A stretch of DNA of 15,813 bases from positions 1 to 15,813 of the forward strand of contig JAFYGD010000132.1 of NCBI GenBank assembly GCA_017543415.1. The letters run 5' to 3'. The translations under genes were made by a program, and so were the position numbers. Numbering within the stretch: the stretch's first letter is position 1; each line of letters starts with the position of its first letter. Source of the stretch: Eubacterium sp. GTDB taxonomy: Bacteria; Bacillota; Clostridia; Oscillospirales; Acutalibacteraceae. Shown here piece by piece: positions 14,823 to 15,813 of this stretch. The notes below the pieces were generated by a model. The model was not told where the DNA came from. It ran no database searches and saw only the letters and a list, made by a program, of their open reading frames with translations.

Positions 14823-15813
14823 ATGCTTAAAAAGAGAGGAGCCGGCGTTCTTCTTCACATAAGCTCTATGCCCTCACCCTACGGCATAGGCGTTTTTGAT
14901 GAAAATATAATTCACTTTATTGACAGGGTTGCGGATATGGGCTTTACCTACTGGCAGGTACTGCCCTTCAATCCGATTGACCAGAGCAATTCGCCCTACT
15001 GTTCCGCAAGCGCGTTTGCGGGAAATCCGCTTTTCATCAACCCCGAAGGGCTGTTGAAAATGGGTTTGATTGACGAAAACGACGTAAGAGAAAACGTATA
15101 TGAGGGCACGCCCTACACGGCGGCGTTTGAATTTGCAAAGGAACGCAGAATAAAGACCTTAAAGAAGGCGTTTTTAGCTGTAAACGACGAGCTTGCAAAG
15201 GAAATCAAGGCGTTTGAAATTGAAAATTCATGGCTTACGGACTACGCAGTTTATATGGCTGTAAAAGAGCTTGAGGGCGAAAAGCCCTGGTGGGAATGGG
15301 ACAAAAAACACGCCCGCTACCACGACTGCATTAAAGAGGTTTATTCCTTTGAAAAGCGCGCTGCGTTCTGGAAATTCGTTCAGTACATATTCTTTAAGCA
15401 ATGGTATGAAATAAAGAAATATGCAAATAAAAAAGGCGTTGCCGTTATAGGCGATATGCCGATTTACGTTGCTATGGACAGCGCTGACGTCTGGGCTAAC
15501 CTTCCGAACTTTTTAATTGATAAAAAGACGCTCACGGCAAAGAAAATCGCAGGCGTTCCGCCCGATTATTTCAGCGAGGACGGACAGCTTTGGGGCAACC
15601 CGATTTATGATTGGAAGGCAATGAAAAAGGACGGCTATTCCTGGTGGCTTACAAGACTTGAAGCGGCGCTTAAAACCTACGACACCGTAAGGATTGACCA
15701 CTTCCGCGCCTTTGCTTCATACTGGGCAGTACCAGCAGACAGCAAAACCGCGAAGGTTGGCGAATGGGTTGACGGCCCGAGGATGGACTTTTTTAACGCG
15801 GTATTTGAAAAAT
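14823..15813 (+). CDS. malQ: 4-alpha-glucanotransferase (amylomaltase), partial, 3' end outside window
   Basis: The first 330 codons of a GH77 4-alpha-glucanotransferase, which transfers maltosyl and longer glucan units between maltodextrins in the cytoplasm (family members are about 500 aa). Family motifs in order are GVLLHISSMPSPYGIG (8-23), NSPYCSASAFAGNPLFI (56-72), GDMPIYVAMDSADVWAN (210-226), AGVPPDYFSEDGQLWGNPIYDW (243-264) and VRIDHFRAF (289-297). D292 is the expected catalytic nucleophile; the acid/base Glu and third Asp lie beyond the window edge. The usual Gly after HFR is Ala here. AAAGGAG (14809-14815) is 7 nt before the ATG, and a promoter lies just upstream. It is transcribed away from the miaB operon and appears unrelated to it in function. 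It starts a new transcription unit whose other members, if any, are outside the window. Confidence 0.96.
   Translation, partial: MLKKRGAGVLLHISSMPSPYGIGVFDENIIHFIDRVADMGFTYWQVLPFNPIDQSNSPYCSASAFAGNPLFINPEGLLKMGLIDENDVRENVYEGTPYTAAFEFAKERRIKTLKKAFLAVNDELAKEIKAFEIENSWLTDYAVYMAVKELEGEKPWWEWDKKHARYHDCIKEVYSFEKRAAFWKFVQYIFFKQWYEIKKYANKKGVAVIGDMPIYVAMDSADVWANLPNFLIDKKTLTAKKIAGVPPDYFSEDGQLWGNPIYDWKAMKKDGYSWWLTRLEAALKTYDTVRIDHFRAFASYWAVPADSKTAKVGEWVDGPRMDFFNAVFEK

Noticed and set aside
1..15813. Mobile element, CRISPR array, defence system or RNA gene
   Set aside because: No transposase or integrase motifs, regularly spaced direct repeats, tRNA cloverleaf or rRNA signature were recognised on either strand. 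Nearly the whole window is accounted for by housekeeping genes.

Overview
The window looks like a stretch of core chromosome from a low-to-mid GC member of the Clostridia, probably an Oscillospiraceae/Ruminococcaceae-type gut anaerobe. The evidence is a SepF plus DivIVA division pair, an endonuclease-type MutL with no MutH, a YmcA/YlbF-family gene between miaB and mutS, strong AGGAGG-type ribosome binding sites, and two TTG starts and one GTG start. The assignment to family level is inference; nothing here fixes a species.

Layout. From 14630 down to 1, everything is on the minus strand and very tightly packed (gaps of 2 to 33 bp, two overlaps). In transcription order the genes are miaB, a YmcA/YlbF-family gene, mutS, mutL, miaA, a HlyD-like membrane-fusion-type protein, a YggS/YlmE-type PLP protein, sepF, divIVA, ileS, lspA and rluD, the last cut by the left edge. 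No terminator hairpin was seen between any of them. An AT-rich intergenic region (14631-14822) holds two divergent sigma-A-type promoters: one with an extended -10 and 17-bp spacer reading left into miaB, and one reading right into malQ, which runs off the right edge.

How the genes fit together. The leftward unit joins two blocks that are separate in Bacillus subtilis: the tRNA-A37/mismatch-repair block (ymcB/miaB, ymcA, mutS, mutL, with miaA) and the division block (ylmE, sepF, divIVA, ileS, then lspA and rluD). MiaA and MiaB are consecutive enzymes making ms2i6A37. MutS and MutL are partners in mismatch repair. SepF and DivIVA act at the septum and membrane. LspA processes prolipoproteins and RluD modifies 23S rRNA. 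Compared with B. subtilis, cotE, hfq, ylmG and ylmH are missing from their usual places, and ileS has no room for a T-box leader of its own.

I found no mobile element, CRISPR array, tRNA or rRNA, prophage or defence gene. There is no convincing new multi-gene system. The parts most worth a second look are the uncharacterised HlyD-like protein between miaA and yggS, the five-cysteine tail on the YmcA/YlbF-family protein, the fused operon architecture, the unusual MiaA loop, and the alternative start sites.
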